Shown: positions 26,152 to 36,812, counted from the first letter of the stretch. The stretch: 64,000 bases of DNA from Photorhabdus laumondii subsp. laumondii (GCF_003343245.1 NZ_CP024901.1:5208001-5272000), one strand, 5' to 3'. Made by a program: numbers and translations. Notes: generated by a model from the letters alone, not told the origin.

Positions 26152-29049
26152 ATGGAAAAAACACCCGCAACTCAAACGCAAGCCGAGCCATCTCTCGATA
26201 AAACGTACAATCCTAAAGAAATTGAACAACCTCTTTATAACCATTGGGAGAAAAGTGGTTACTTCAAGCCTAACGGCGATACTAGCCGTGAGAGTTTTTG
26301 TATTGTTATCCCACCACCAAACGTGACCGGTAGCCTGCATATGGGCCATGCATTTCAGCAAACCATTATGGATACCATGATCCGTTATCAGCGAATGCAG
26401 GGTAAAAATACTTTGTGGCAGTCCGGTACTGACCACGCAGGTATTGCTACTCAAATGGTGGTTGAGCGCAAGATCGCAGCAGAAGAAGGCAAAACCCGTC
26501 ACGATTATGGCCGTGAGGCGTTTATCGATAAGATCTGGCAGTGGAAAGCAGAATCCGGCGGCACGATTACCAATCAGATGCGTCGTCTGGGTAACTCTGT
26601 TGATTGGGAGCGCGAGCGTTTCACTATGGATGAAGGTCTATCCAATGCCGTAAAAGAAGCCTTTGTCCGTTTGTATCAAGAAAATCTCATTTATCGCGGT
26701 AAACGTTTGGTTAACTGGGACCCGAAATTGCACACTGCAATTTCCGATCTGGAAGTTGAGAACCGTGAAGTTAAAGGTTCTATGTGGCATCTACGTTATC
26801 CATTGGCCGATGGTGTCACAACCGCAGAAGGGAAAGATTACCTGATCGTTGCAACTACCCGGCCTGAAACTATGCTAGGCGATACCGGCGTAGCAGTTAA
26901 CCCGGAAGATCCGCGCTATAAGGATTTAATCGGCAAAGAAATTATTCTGCCATTAATTAACCGCCGCATTCCTATTATCGGTGATGAACATGCGGATATG
27001 GAAAAAGGTACTGGTTGCGTAAAAATCACACCAGCCCATGACTTTAATGACTATGAAGTCGGTAAGCGACATGCCCTACCGATGATCAATATCATGACTT
27101 TTGATGGCAACATCCGTCATAAAGCAGAAGTTTTCGATACTCATGGTGAGATTTCTGACAGTTACAGCTCTGATATTCCGGCTGAATATCAAGGCATAGA
27201 GCGTTTCGCTGCCCGTAAAACTATCGTGGCGGAGTTCGAAAGACTGGGCCTGCTGGTTGAAATTAAAGCTCATGATCTAACCGTTCCCTATGGCGATCGC
27301 GGCGGTGTAGTTATTGAACCTATGCTGACTGATCAATGGTATGTCCGTACCGCGCCTCTGGCGAAAGTGGCTATCGAAGCCGTTGAAAATGGCGATATCC
27401 AGTTTGTACCTAAGCAGTATGAAAATATGTATTACTCCTGGATGCGCGATATTCAGGATTGGTGTATCTCTCGCCAATTATGGTGGGGCCACCGTATTCC
27501 GGCATGGTATGACACCAACGGTAATGTCTATGTTGGTCGCAGTGAAGAAGAAGTCCGTCGTGAAAATAATCTGGGCACAGATATCTCTTTAAACCAAGAT
27601 GAAGATGTACTGGATACCTGGTTCTCTTCCGGTTTATGGACTTTCTCTACCCTTGGTTGGCCTGAACAAACTGACGCGCTGAAAACTTTCCACCCAACCG
27701 ATGTGTTAGTGAGTGGCTTTGATATCATCTTTTTCTGGATTGCCCGTATGATCATGATGACCATGCATTTCATCAAAGATGAAAATGGCAAACCTCAGGT
27801 TCCATTTAAGACTGTCTACATGACCGGTCTTATCCGGGATGAAGAAGGTCAGAAGATGTCCAAATCCAAAGGGAATGTTATTGACCCGCTGGACATGGTT
27901 GACGGTATTTCTCTGGAAGAACTGCTGGAAAAACGCACCGGCAATATGATGCAGCCCCAGTTGGCTGAAAAAATCCGCAAACGTACCGAGAAGCAATTCC
28001 CGGCAGGTATTGAAACGCATGGTACCGATGCCCTGCGCTTTACGTTAGCCGCGCTGGCCTCAACAGGTCGTGATATCAACTGGGATATGAAACGCCTGCA
28101 AGGTTACCGTAATTTCTGCAACAAATTATGGAACGCCAGCCGCTTTGTTCTGATGAATACAGAAGGTCAGGATTGCGGCCAACATGGTGGCGAAATGGCG
28201 CTATCGTTGGCTGATCGTTGGATTCTGGCTGAATTTAACCAGACAGTAAAAGCCTACCGTGAAGCCCTGGACACATATCGTTTTGATATGGCGGCCAATA
28301 TTCTTTATGAGTTCACTTGGAACCAGTTCTGTGACTGGTATCTGGAGCTCTCTAAACCGGCGATTAACAAAGGTTCAGAGGCGGAAGTTCGTGGTGCCCG
28401 TCATACGCTAATTGAAGTTCTGGAAGGATTATTGCGCCTGGCTCACCCGATTATTCCATTTATCACCGAAACCATCTGGCAGAGAGTGAAAATAGTGAAG
28501 GGAATTGAGGCAGATACCATTATGCTGCAACCGTTCCCAGAATTTGCTCAAGAAAAAACTGATGAACTGGCACTGACCGATCTGGAATGGATTAAGGAAG
28601 CGATTATTGCAGTACGTAATATCCGTGCTGAAATGAATATCGCACCGGGTAAGCCACTGGAAGTTCTGCTGCGTAATGCTGATGCTGGTGCCCAACGCCG
28701 TGTAGCAGAAAACCTGAATTTTATTCAGGCAATGGGCCGCTTATCTTCTGTGACTCTTCTGTCTACGGACGAAGAAGCACCGATTTCTGTCACTAAATTG
28801 ATTAATGGCGCAGAAGTATTAATCCCAATGGCTGGCTTAGTCGATAAAGAAGCTGAACTAAGCCGCTTAAATAAAGAGATTGAGAAGCTGGATAAAGAGA
28901 TTGGTGCCATTGAAGGTAAGCTATCAAATGAAGGCTTCGTTAGCCGTGCACCCGAAGCTGTTGTAACCAAAGAGCGTGAACGTCTGGCAAACTGCAATAC
29001 ATCCAAAGAAAAGCTGCTGGCTCAGAAAGAAACCATTGCCGCGCTGTAA
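26152..29049 (+). CDS. valS: Valyl-tRNA synthetase
   Basis: This 965-residue class Ia aminoacyl-tRNA synthetase attaches valine to tRNA-Val. The HIGH motif appears as H63-M-G-H66 in GSLHMGHA and KMSKS is at residues 568-572. The editing (CP1) domain lies between them, followed by an anticodon-binding domain and a C-terminal coiled coil (about 895-960) typical of ValRS. Full length, just downstream of holC, followed by a clear terminator. Confidence 0.98.
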   Translation: MEKTPATQTQAEPSLDKTYNPKEIEQPLYNHWEKSGYFKPNGDTSRESFCIVIPPPNVTGSLHMGHAFQQTIMDTMIRYQRMQGKNTLWQSGTDHAGIATQMVVERKIAAEEGKTRHDYGREAFIDKIWQWKAESGGTITNQMRRLGNSVDWERERFTMDEGLSNAVKEAFVRLYQENLIYRGKRLVNWDPKLHTAISDLEVENREVKGSMWHLRYPLADGVTTAEGKDYLIVATTRPETMLGDTGVAVNPEDPRYKDLIGKEIILPLINRRIPIIGDEHADMEKGTGCVKITPAHDFNDYEVGKRHALPMINIMTFDGNIRHKAEVFDTHGEISDSYSSDIPAEYQGIERFAARKTIVAEFERLGLLVEIKAHDLTVPYGDRGGVVIEPMLTDQWYVRTAPLAKVAIEAVENGDIQFVPKQYENMYYSWMRDIQDWCISRQLWWGHRIPAWYDTNGNVYVGRSEEEVRRENNLGTDISLNQDEDVLDTWFSSGLWTFSTLGWPEQTDALKTFHPTDVLVSGFDIIFFWIARMIMMTMHFIKDENGKPQVPFKTVYMTGLIRDEEGQKMSKSKGNVIDPLDMVDGISLEELLEKRTGNMMQPQLAEKIRKRTEKQFPAGIETHGTDALRFTLAALASTGRDINWDMKRLQGYRNFCNKLWNASRFVLMNTEGQDCGQHGGEMALSLADRWILAEFNQTVKAYREALDTYRFDMAANILYEFTWNQFCDWYLELSKPAINKGSEAEVRGARHTLIEVLEGLLRLAHPIIPFITETIWQRVKIVKGIEADTIMLQPFPEFAQEKTDELALTDLEWIKEAIIAVRNIRAEMNIAPGKPLEVLLRNADAGAQRRVAENLNFIQAMGRLSSVTLLSTDEEAPISVTKLINGAEVLIPMAGLVDKEAELSRLNKEIEKLDKEIGAIEGKLSNEGFVSRAPEAVVTKERERLANCNTSKEKLLAQKETIAAL

Positions 29050-29074
29050 TATTTTCAAAAAGTAAATTCTCACC

Positions 29075-29107
29075 AAGCCACTGACAATGAATTGCAGTGG
29101 CTTTTTA
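29075..29107 (+). terminator. Rho-independent terminator of valS
   Basis: AAGCCACTG / CAGTGGCTT makes a 9-bp stem followed by TTTTTAATTT. Confidence 0.88.
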
Positions 29108-29485
29108 ATTTAAATAGTAAACGATAAAATTAATAATAAAATATAAATTCAACTCATTCTATATAAACATAATCAAAAATATTGAAAATAACAATACCTA
29201 TCTCCTTAACATAAGTGAATATTTATTTTATTCATTTTTAAATTTACATATCTTAAATGACAATATGATATAATTTTATTTTATATATAAACCATTATAT
29301 TTAGCATATTATACAGAGAGTAAAATCATATAAATATATTATTACAAGTAAAAAGGAAACTAATAATGCAATTCTAGCCCAATTAAATATCCAATTATTT
29401 ATTGTTATGAATAATTTATTTCAGCGGAAATTATTAAGGTAGTAATAAATTAATTCACTAATTTATTACTACCCGGAGAAACAAA
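29108..29485. other. Very AT-rich intergenic region upstream of the ABC transporter
   Basis: This 378-bp region is over 80 percent A+T by eye. I see no open frame or RNA gene. CCCGGAGAA at 29472-29480 provides the ribosome site for the binding-protein gene at 29486. The composition contrasts with valS and marks the start of an accessory region. Confidence 0.45.
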
Positions 29486-30259
29486 ATGAAAACACTTATT
29501 ACCCTATTATTGGCAAATACTATCCAATTCGGTCTCGTATATTCAGCTAATGCAGAACCAACCCTTGATAAGATTAAATCCACCGGCACACTCAGAATAG
29601 CAACGGAAGGAGCTTATCCACCATTTACTTATCGCGACGCCTCGGGTACTTTAACTGGCTTCGATGTCGACATTGGCCGTGAAATTGCACACCGATTGCA
29701 TGTCAAACCAACATTTATTGAAGGAAAATGGGACGGACTTATTGCCGGGCTGGATGCCGGACGTTCTGATGCAGTAATTAATCAAATTGCAATTACACCT
29801 GAGCGCAAGAAAAAATATGACTTCTCCATCCCCTATATCACATCGCAAGCGGTACTTATCATTAATAAAAATAATAATAACATTAGAAAATTCAGCGATT
29901 TAAAAGGCAAAACCTCAGCACATACTCTAACCAATAATTTTGCCCAAATAGCCAGAGATAATGGTGCAGAAATTATCGGCACTAATGGATTTAGTCAAGA
30001 AATCGAGCTGGTTAGTACCGGCAGAGCCGATGCCACTATTAATGATAGCCTATCTTATCTGGACTATAAGAAACATAAGCCAAACGCACCAGTAAAAATT
30101 GTTGCAGCAACCCCCAATGCGGGTCAAACAGCAGTGTTGCTCCGCAAGGGCGAGCCAGAACTAAAAGTTGCTATTGATCAAGCAATAACTGACATCAAAA
30201 CCGATGGCACTTACCAACGTATCTGGACTCACTATTTTGGCGATAATCTTCCCGAATAA
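29486..30259 (+). CDS. Polar amino-acid ABC transporter, periplasmic binding protein 1
   Basis: This 257-residue protein has a signal peptide (cleavage expected after the Ala in YSANA) and the family 3 solute-binding fold: GTLRIATEGAYPPFTYRD, FDVDIGREIAHRL, WDGLIAGLDAGRSDAVIN. This is the pattern of FliY/HisJ-type cystine or polar amino-acid receptors. Its paralogue at 32186 is alike over the whole length. It lies upstream of the permease, separated by an ERIC repeat. The ligand cannot be assigned by eye. Confidence 0.88.
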   Translation: MKTLITLLLANTIQFGLVYSANAEPTLDKIKSTGTLRIATEGAYPPFTYRDASGTLTGFDVDIGREIAHRLHVKPTFIEGKWDGLIAGLDAGRSDAVINQIAITPERKKKYDFSIPYITSQAVLIINKNNNNIRKFSDLKGKTSAHTLTNNFAQIARDNGAEIIGTNGFSQEIELVSTGRADATINDSLSYLDYKKHKPNAPVKIVAATPNAGQTAVLLRKGEPELKVAIDQAITDIKTDGTYQRIWTHYFGDNLPE

Positions 30260-30286
30260 GTGAAAGATTATCTTATTCAGATAGAC

Positions 30287-30325
30287 AGTTCCCTAAAAGT
30301 TGAATACAAACTCTGACCAGGGAAC
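30287..30325 (+). terminator. Hairpin after binding protein 1
   Basis: AGTTCCCT / AGGGAACT frame a loop of about 24 nt, followed by TTATC. It could reduce readthrough from the first binding-protein gene to the permease and so raise the ratio of receptor to membrane components. Confidence 0.45.
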
Positions 30326-30499
30326 TTTATCATCAACCGTGTTGAATTGAGTAATCAGAAAATATTTTAGTTAAATATTATATATATTAATTTATATAAA
30401 TTTTTTATATATCTAAAATAACCATATGATATAACTATATCTTATATATGTAAGTTGACAGCTTGCCATATGATATTTAAAAAAATCACTATAAATATA

Positions 30500-30626
30500 T
30501 ATACCCTATGGATTTCAAGATGCATCGCGACGGCAAGGGAGCGAATCCCCGGGAGCATAGAAAACTATGTGACCGGGGTGAGCGAGTGCAGCCAACAAAG
30601 AGGCAACTTGAAAGATAACGGGTATA
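30500..30626 (+). repeat. ERIC repeat (127 bp)
   Basis: The sequence runs from TATACCCTATGGATTTCAAG to GATAACGGGTATA and carries the conserved central GGGAGCGAATCCCCGGGAGC and GACCGGGGTGAGCGAGTG parts of the enterobacterial ERIC/IRU consensus. Length is exactly 127 bp. It lies between the first binding protein and the permease of the transporter operon and may form a long stem in the transcript. Confidence 0.95.
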
Positions 30627-30654
30627 GTTATATTACACACAATAGGGAAAATAT

Positions 30655-31356
30655 ATGGAACCCTCTTGGTTCAATCTAGTACTCGATTCTTTTTGGCCTA
30701 TGCTTTATGCGGGCTTTGCTTTTACTATTCCACTAACTCTTATTACTTTTACTCTCGGTATCATACTGGGTTTTATTGTTGCGCTCATCCGGCTTTACGG
30801 GCCAAAACCACTTATTGCTGTCGCCAAATTCTACGTCTGGCTGATCCGTGGCACACCGTTGCTGGTACAACTGTTTCTTATTTTTTATGCCTTACCTAGC
30901 GTCGGCATTACGTTAGGTGCATTTACCTCGGCAGTGATTGGTTTCACATTAAATATTGGTGCCTATACCTCTGAGATAATTCGCGCCACTTTATTGTCTG
31001 TACCAAAAGGGCAGTGGGAAGCAGCTTATTCTATCGGCATGAGCTGGACACAATCATTGCGTCGGATCATTCTACCTCAAGCCGCAAGAATCGCCATTCC
31101 ACCACTCTCAAACACATTTATTTCACTGGTGAAAGATACTTCACTGGCTTCAGTCATTACCGTACCGGAGCTTTTCCTTGCTGCACAACGTATTGCAGCG
31201 GTGACTTATCAACCTCTCATTCTTTATACTGAGGCGGCAATACTTTATCTGATAATCAGTTCAGTATTGTCATCACTACAAACCCGTCTGGAAAAGAAGT
31301 TTTCGCAAAAGAGTGACATACAGGAATTAAAAGATGATTCAACTCTCCGGCATTGA
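30655..31356 (+). CDS. Polar amino-acid ABC transporter permease
   Basis: This 233-residue HisM/GlnP-type inner-membrane permease has about five transmembrane segments, and the EAA-loop motif is GQWEAAYSIGMSWTQSLRRI. Other family stretches are WLIRGTPLLVQLFLIFYALP and SLVKDTSLASVI. The start is ATG 30655 with AGGGAA upstream, just after the ERIC repeat. It overlaps the ATPase gene by 23 bp. A homodimer is likely because only one permease is encoded. Confidence 0.92.
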   Translation: MEPSWFNLVLDSFWPMLYAGFAFTIPLTLITFTLGIILGFIVALIRLYGPKPLIAVAKFYVWLIRGTPLLVQLFLIFYALPSVGITLGAFTSAVIGFTLNIGAYTSEIIRATLLSVPKGQWEAAYSIGMSWTQSLRRIILPQAARIAIPPLSNTFISLVKDTSLASVITVPELFLAAQRIAAVTYQPLILYTEAAILYLIISSVLSSLQTRLEKKFSQKSDIQELKDDSTLRH

Positions 31357-32098
31357 AAAAAGTTTTGACGGGCAAAAGGTCCTGAAAAAAATCGAACTTA
31401 CCATTGAGGAAGGCAGCCTGACCGCACTAATTGGCCCATCCGGAAGTGGCAAAAGCACGCTATTACGCTGCATCAACTTATTAGAAATTCCCCAAGCCGG
31501 GAAGCTCCAAATCGACAATGAAAACATAACCTTCACCGGCAAAGGGCGGATTGCTCACAAGGATATACAACGGATCCGCCAACAAACCGGCATGGTGTTT
31601 CAAAACTTTCAGCTTTTCCCTCACCTCACCGTCATTGAAAACATCATGGAAGGGTTAATCTGGGTTCAGAAATGGTCACGTGAACAGGCTAAACAGCGAG
31701 CGCTTGAACTACTGGAAAAGGTTGACATGTCACACAAGGCCGATGTCTTTCCAGCCACACTCTCCGGTGGTCAGCAACAGCGCGTAGCAATTGCCAGAGC
31801 ACTGGCACCCTCACCCAAAGTATTATTATGCGACGAACCAACTTCCGCACTTGATCCAGAGTTATCGCAAGAAGTTGTTGCCGTATTAAAGCAGTTGGCT
31901 AAAGAAGGAACCACGATGTTAATGGCTACCCATGATCTGCGTTTGGCAGCTAATCTTGCCCACAACGTCATATTTTTAGAATCCGGGGAAATCGTCGAAT
32001 CGGGAACGTCGAAAACGATTTTCACCGGTGCCCTTAAACAACGTACTGTGGAATTTGTTTCAACCTTAACCAATACCTTACCGGATTGGGAAATATAG
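31334..32098 (+). CDS. Polar amino-acid ABC transporter ATPase
   Basis: This 254-residue ABC ATPase has Walker A GPSGSGKST, Q-loop QNFQLFPHLT, the signature LSGGQQQRVAIARAL, Walker B VLLCDEPTSALDPE and H-loop ATHD. It is of the GlnQ/HisP class. It is co-translated with the permease gene and powers uptake with the two receptors that flank it. Confidence 0.95.
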   Translation: MIQLSGIEKSFDGQKVLKKIELTIEEGSLTALIGPSGSGKSTLLRCINLLEIPQAGKLQIDNENITFTGKGRIAHKDIQRIRQQTGMVFQNFQLFPHLTVIENIMEGLIWVQKWSREQAKQRALELLEKVDMSHKADVFPATLSGGQQQRVAIARALAPSPKVLLCDEPTSALDPELSQEVVAVLKQLAKEGTTMLMATHDLRLAANLAHNVIFLESGEIVESGTSKTIFTGALKQRTVEFVSTLTNTLPDWEI

Positions 32099-32185
32099 CC
32101 CACCGTTAAAATAACTTTGCCGTAATTGATCTGAGAATCAGTTGATAACAATCAAATAAATCTTTTAACAGTTTGGAGAAAGAAA

Positions 32186-32959
32186 ATGAAAATGTTGCTT
32201 ACCGCATTATTAGCGGGTGTCATTCAATTCGGCATTGCATATTCTGCGCATGCAGAATCTGGCCTTGATAACATTAAATCAGCAGGCGTATTCAAAATCG
32301 CTACCGAAGGAACTTACCCGCCATTTACCTATCACGATGTCTCAGGAGCTTTAACTGGATTTGATATTGATATTGGCCGCGAAATCGCACGACGTCTGAA
32401 TGTTAAAGCCGAGTTTACCGAAGGCAAGTGGGATGGGCTTATTGCCGGGCTTGATGCCAAACGCTATGACGCGGTACTCAATCAAGTCGCTATCACACCA
32501 GAACGCAAAAAGAAATATGACTTTTCCGGCCCATATATCATATCTAAAGCCGTACTTATCACCCGGAAAAATAATGACAGTATAAAAACGTTCAGCGACC
32601 TGAAAGGTAAAACCTCAAGCCATAGCTTAACCAGCAATTATGCCCAGTTAGCAAAACATTTCGGTGCGGAAATCGTCCCCACCGAAGGATTTAATCAGGC
32701 CATCGATTTGGTTGCTACAGGCAGAGCCGATGCCACTATCAACGATAATCTGTCCTATCTCGATTTTAGGAAACACAAACCCAATGCACCGGTAAAAGTT
32801 GTCGCGTCCGAACCCAATGGTGATCTAGTCGGGGTGCTAATTCGTAAAGGCGAGCCAGAATTACAAGCCGCTATCGATAAGGCACTAGCCGATATCAAAG
32901 CCGATGGCACCTATTTACGCATTTCCACTCAATATTTCGGCACCGATGTTTCTAAATAA
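32186..32959 (+). CDS. Polar amino-acid ABC transporter, periplasmic binding protein 2
   Basis: This 257-residue protein is highly similar, at roughly two thirds identity by eye, to the one at 29486. It has the same signal peptide pattern (ends YSAHA) and the same SBP family 3 blocks (FKIATEGTYPPFTYHD, FDIDIGREIARRL). GGAG lies before ATG 32186. The two receptors with one permease/ATPase pair arose by tandem duplication and have probably diverged in ligand preference. Confidence 0.9.
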   Translation: MKMLLTALLAGVIQFGIAYSAHAESGLDNIKSAGVFKIATEGTYPPFTYHDVSGALTGFDIDIGREIARRLNVKAEFTEGKWDGLIAGLDAKRYDAVLNQVAITPERKKKYDFSGPYIISKAVLITRKNNDSIKTFSDLKGKTSSHSLTSNYAQLAKHFGAEIVPTEGFNQAIDLVATGRADATINDNLSYLDFRKHKPNAPVKVVASEPNGDLVGVLIRKGEPELQAAIDKALADIKADGTYLRISTQYFGTDVSK

Positions 32960-32963
32960 GAAA

Positions 32964-32994
32964 ATAATCACCTCTTCTTACAAGAGGTGGTTAT
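32964..32994 (+). terminator. Terminator of the ABC transporter operon
   Basis: ATAATCACCTCTT / AAGAGGTGGTTAT forms a 13-bp stem with one wobble pair and a 5-nt loop, followed by TATTTATC, directly after the second binding-protein gene. Confidence 0.75.
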
Positions 32995-33315
32995 CTATTT
33001 ATCAATTAATTATCTCTCTTTTTACATTCAAAAAATTTCAATCATTATTAAATTAATATTTTCTCGTTAACGATTACTTTAAATATATATTCAAGTCAGT
33101 TATTAATTAATTTTTTCTTAATCACAATCGAATAATTAAAATATTTATTTCCCCTTTCGTATTCTATCCCTATCTATTGGGATATTAATTCTCATACTGT
33201 CAATCTCAAAAATTATCACGCTATTCTGTTAAAAATTTTATTCATTCCGTAGTAAAGTCTCAGGTCGTTACTATTAAGCCGACTAACAGATTAAAACAAC
33301 ATAAGGGACTGCAAT
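32995..33315. other. AT-rich region upstream of tccC
   Basis: About 320 bp hold the tccC promoter region. I see several TATA-like stretches and AAGGGA eight bases before ATG 33316, but no clear operator or gene. Confidence 0.4.
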
Positions 33316-36126
33316 ATGATTCGTTACAATTCTGCAATTAACCGAAATACCCCATCTGTCAGCGTACGAGATAATCGAGGGTTAAATATACATACGCTGG
33401 AATATCTGCGGACTCAAGCTGATGAAACCAATAGCAACGAATTGATCACTCGCTATCAATTTAATACTCACGGACTTCAAGTAAAAAGCACAGACCCACG
33501 TAGATATAAAAACCAGAGTGGTTCAAACTTCACTCGTATCTTTAGTCTCGCTGGGAATACACTGCGTGAAGAAAGTATCGATGCTGGCCGAACGATTACC
33601 TTGAACGATATCGAAGGACGCCCAGTACTGACTATCAATGCAATCGGCGCTCGTCAGACCCATCACTATGAAGGTAATACCTTGCCCGGCCGCTTGCTGG
33701 CTGTCACCGAGTTAATACAAAAGAACGAGAAAACCACGGAGCGCCTTATTTGGGCAAACAATACAGATGCAGAGAAAAACCAGAATCTCGCCGGGCAATG
33801 TATACGCCATTATGATCCTGCGGGGCTGGTACAACTGGAAAGTTTGTCCTTAACAGGATCGGTTTTATCACAGTCTCGTCAATTAATAGCCGACGATCAG
33901 GAAGCTGATTGGCGCGGTGATGATGAAAATAGCTGGCGTACAAAACTGAATGGCAACATATTCACGACTCAACATAAAACTGATGCCATTGGTGCTCTGC
34001 TAACTCAAATCGACGCCAAGGGAAATATGCAACGGCTGGCCTATGATGTCGCGGGCCAACTGAAAGGTAGCTGGTTAACACTAAAAGGCCAAGCCGAAAA
34101 AGTTATTGTACAGTCTATTACCTGGTCAGCAGCCGGACAAAAATTACGAGAAGAGCACGGTAATGGCGTTATTACGGAATATACCTATGAACCAGAGACC
34201 CAACGATTAATTAACATTACAACCCGCCGAACTAGAGATAGTACAAAACCACTACAAGATTTACGTTATGAATATGATCCCGTTGGCAATGTGATCAATA
34301 TTCGTAATGATGCAGAAGCAACCCGATTCTGGCGTAATCAGAAAATAGTACCGGAAAATGCATATTCCTATGATTCTCTGTACCAACTCATCCAAGCAAC
34401 CGGCCGCGAAATGGCTAACATTGGTCAGCAAGGAAGCCAGCTCCCTCCTTTAATTACCCCTCTTCCTACCGATGACAATACTTATACTAACTATATTCGT
34501 ACTTATACCTACGACGATAGCGGCAACCTGACACAAATCCAGCACAGTGCTCCGGCAAGTAACAATAACTACACCACAAATATCACCATTTCAAACCGTA
34601 ATAACCGCGGTGTCCTCAGTACCCTCACCAACGACCCCAATCTCGTTGATACATTCTTTGATGCAGGTGGTCATCAAACCAGTCTGTTCTCAGGGCAATC
34701 CTTAAACTGGACACCACGGGGAGAACTACAACAAGTGAACCAAAGTGGTAATACCGCGCGTGAGTGGTACCACTATGACAGTGACGGCATGCGGCTACTG
34801 AAAATAAACGAACAGCAAACATCCAATACCACGCAGCAGCAACGAGTCACTTATCTGCCAGGGTTGGAATTACACACCACACAAAGCGGCACCAATATCA
34901 CCGAAGACTTACAAGTTATTACTGTCAGGCAAGCAGGAAAAGCACAAGTACGCGTACTACACTGGGAAAAAGGCCAACCCACCGGCATAAATAACGATCA
35001 AGTCAGATATAGCTACGATAATCTTACACACAGCAGCGAATTAGAACTGGATATGCACGGAGAAATGATCAGTTGGGAAGAGTATTACCCCTATGGTGGC
35101 ACCGCAGTATGGGCAGCAAGAAATCAGATTGAAGCTGGTTACAAAACCATTCGTTATTCAGGTAAAGAACGTGATGCAACGGGACTGTACTATTACGGCT
35201 ACCGCTATTATCAACCGTGGGCCGGTAGATGGTTAAGCGCTGACCCGGCTGGAACCGTAGATGGTCTGAATTTGTACCGTATGGTAAGAAATAATCCAAT
35301 GACCGGCATAGATGAAGATGGGCGTATGTTTAAAACCGTAGCAACAGGTGCATTAGGCATTGGCGGTATGGCATACGAGCTTTACAAATATAAAAATCAA
35401 CAAGTTGAAAAGCCTCAGATGCCATCTCCTGTCTCTGAATCCTACGGTGATCAACAAGTCAGCAAAATCACCCAAAAAGCGAGTGCTTTAAAAGCAAACT
35501 ATGACCCGATGAAGCAGATGGCCCATAACATAACGGGGCGTAAAGAAGCCGCAGAACATCTCGCACAGGGTCAAGTCCCTGGCGCTCAAGCAATAAAAGA
35601 AGGGGCAAGCTTAGTCGCGGCTGCCGGAGAATTTGCTGCGGCTGGCAATGTCGGTGAACTAAACAAAACCACGCTAACAAAAGCCGCCGGCACCGACGCA
35701 ATTAATAATTTTAGTCTCACCTTGGACGGTATAAAAAAGGTATTTAAGGCAGGCGCGGCTAGTGCTACCGTCAGCCCAGAAAAATTGGAAGAGCTGCAAA
35801 AAGCAACTGATGATTTAAAAGAGGTCGCAACAGATACGCTAATTACCGGGGCATCGCTAGGTGCGACAGTCGGAGCCACACTGGATACCGCCGCCGCGGT
35901 CGTGCCACACCCGGTAGCCAAAGTGGCACTCAAAGGTCTGTCATTGGCATGGAAAGTTACCGGCATTGTTCACACCGCAGAAGAATTAAGCGAGCTCGCA
36001 GAAAAACATAAGGATCTGGTTTCTAATGAGCTAGGACAAGAATTAAAAAGGGAGGTCACCGAGGCAAACCAAATTAGGCGGGGAACCATTCTCGCAAAAG
36101 TTAGAGAACACGGTTTGATAAAATAG
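33316..36126 (+). CDS. tccC: TccC-family RHS insecticidal toxin component with unrecognised C-terminal region
   Basis: This 936-residue C-component of Photorhabdus Tc toxins forms, with TcB, a hollow RHS/YD-repeat cocoon that carries the cytotoxic C-terminus into insect cells. The N-terminal core (1 to ~660) matches TccC proteins closely (VSVRDNRGLNIHTLEYLR, DIEGRPVLTINAIGARQT, RYSGKERDATGLYYYGYRYY). It ends in the conserved DPAGTVDGLNLYRMVRNNP; Asp620 and Asp643 have the 23-residue spacing of the reported autoprotease Asp pair. The C-terminal ~275 residues after NNP661 are the hypervariable effector. They are Ala-rich and helical with coiled-coil-like stretches, and unlike the ADP-ribosyltransferase effectors I know. 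No TcA or TcB gene is in the window, so this is an orphan. Confidence 0.9.
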   Translation: MIRYNSAINRNTPSVSVRDNRGLNIHTLEYLRTQADETNSNELITRYQFNTHGLQVKSTDPRRYKNQSGSNFTRIFSLAGNTLREESIDAGRTITLNDIEGRPVLTINAIGARQTHHYEGNTLPGRLLAVTELIQKNEKTTERLIWANNTDAEKNQNLAGQCIRHYDPAGLVQLESLSLTGSVLSQSRQLIADDQEADWRGDDENSWRTKLNGNIFTTQHKTDAIGALLTQIDAKGNMQRLAYDVAGQLKGSWLTLKGQAEKVIVQSITWSAAGQKLREEHGNGVITEYTYEPETQRLINITTRRTRDSTKPLQDLRYEYDPVGNVINIRNDAEATRFWRNQKIVPENAYSYDSLYQLIQATGREMANIGQQGSQLPPLITPLPTDDNTYTNYIRTYTYDDSGNLTQIQHSAPASNNNYTTNITISNRNNRGVLSTLTNDPNLVDTFFDAGGHQTSLFSGQSLNWTPRGELQQVNQSGNTAREWYHYDSDGMRLLKINEQQTSNTTQQQRVTYLPGLELHTTQSGTNITEDLQVITVRQAGKAQVRVLHWEKGQPTGINNDQVRYSYDNLTHSSELELDMHGEMISWEEYYPYGGTAVWAARNQIEAGYKTIRYSGKERDATGLYYYGYRYYQPWAGRWLSADPAGTVDGLNLYRMVRNNPMTGIDEDGRMFKTVATGALGIGGMAYELYKYKNQQVEKPQMPSPVSESYGDQQVSKITQKASALKANYDPMKQMAHNITGRKEAAEHLAQGQVPGAQAIKEGASLVAAAGEFAAAGNVGELNKTTLTKAAGTDAINNFSLTLDGIKKVFKAGAASATVSPEKLEELQKATDDLKEVATDTLITGASLGATVGATLDTAAAVVPHPVAKVALKGLSLAWKVTGIVHTAEELSELAEKHKDLVSNELGQELKREVTEANQIRRGTILAKVREHGLIK

Positions 36127-36138
36127 TCTATTAAATGC

Positions 36139-36181
36139 AATAGTCCTTATTCGCCGAAGCAGATAAGGACTATTTTGTTTT
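36139..36181 (+). terminator. Rho-independent terminator of tccC
   Basis: AATAGTCCTTAT / ATAAGGACTATT (12-bp perfect stem) followed by TTGTTTT, 13 bp beyond the stop codon. Confidence 0.9.
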
Positions 36182-36240
36182 GAATCATATGTATCAATCA
36201 CGACCAGAATTAACACAAGATTCTTAACATACTGATCATA

Positions 36241-36648
36241 CTAATGAAGTCTACTCTCACCCTGCTCCGGCAAATCATCTTCATCTTGCTCATCAGGATC
36301 TTCGAAGTAAGTGCCCCAACCGTCATAATTAATGCCAATTTTTTCAGCTAGATTCACCAACTGTTCAACCTGGGCATCAATCAGTTCTGCATTCAATCCA
36401 CACTCACTGATAACATCACAACACATCAGAATAGTCCCATCTTCGACTTCCAATTCTTCCGCATCAGTCACTTCATAACCCAGTTTAAAGGCTTCAACCG
36501 CAGCCTTTTCCAACAGACTAAAATCCTCAGCAGAAAAGTGATGCTCAATGGCATAAAGTGCATCTGGATCACTACCATCTTCCAGTAATTCTTCAATAAT
36601 AAGCCGCGTTTCTTCGCGTTGTTCTTCTAAGTCTCTCTGATTTGCCAT
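36241..36648 (-). CDS. rraB: Regulator of ribonuclease activity B (RraB)
   Basis: This 135-residue acidic protein binds and inhibits RNase E and so modulates mRNA decay in E. coli. It starts [21 protein letters not shown] and contains [21 protein letters not shown] and [11 protein letters not shown], close to E. coli RraB, with an acidic tail ([10 protein letters not shown]). ATG 36648 is chosen from this similarity, although the frame is open 13 codons upstream. It is divergent from argI, as in other enterobacteria. Confidence 0.94.
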   Translation of the reverse strand: MANQRDLEEQREETRLIIEELLEDGSDPDALYAIEHHFSAEDFSLLEKAAVEAFKLGYEVTDAEELEVEDGTILMCCDVISECGLNAELIDAQVEQLVNLAEKIGINYDGWGTYFEDPDEQDEDDLPEQGESRLH

Positions 36649-36749
36649 ACCTAATATCCTCAAGCAGTTGGCCGTCCCAATACTCATTCTCCCACACCAT
36701 AGGCGGGCTAACCACTGTTTACATCAAAGAAATCTAATACGGAGTTGAA

Positions 36750-36788
36750 ATTGCATTTTTATAGATATAGATTGAATTTAAATGCAAA
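36750..36788 (+). promoter_or_regulatory. Two ARG boxes upstream of argI
   Basis: ATTGCATTTTTATAGATA (36750-36767) and ATTGAATTTAAATGCAAA (36771-36788) are two 18-bp ArgR-box-like palindromes separated by exactly 3 bp. This is the spacing known for ArgR hexamer operators. They lie 25 bp upstream of the argI start, so argI should be repressed by ArgR-arginine. Confidence 0.82.
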
Positions 36789-36812
36789 CAATAAATACGG
36801 AGACACCAAACA

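Noticed and set aside
30455..30679. Open frame spanning the ERIC repeat
   Set aside because: Most of it is translated ERIC DNA; it ends inside the permease gene and is not a gene.
34625..35966. Several minus-strand frames inside tccC
   Set aside because: They are shadows of the RHS repeats and the Ala-rich tail and show no family features.
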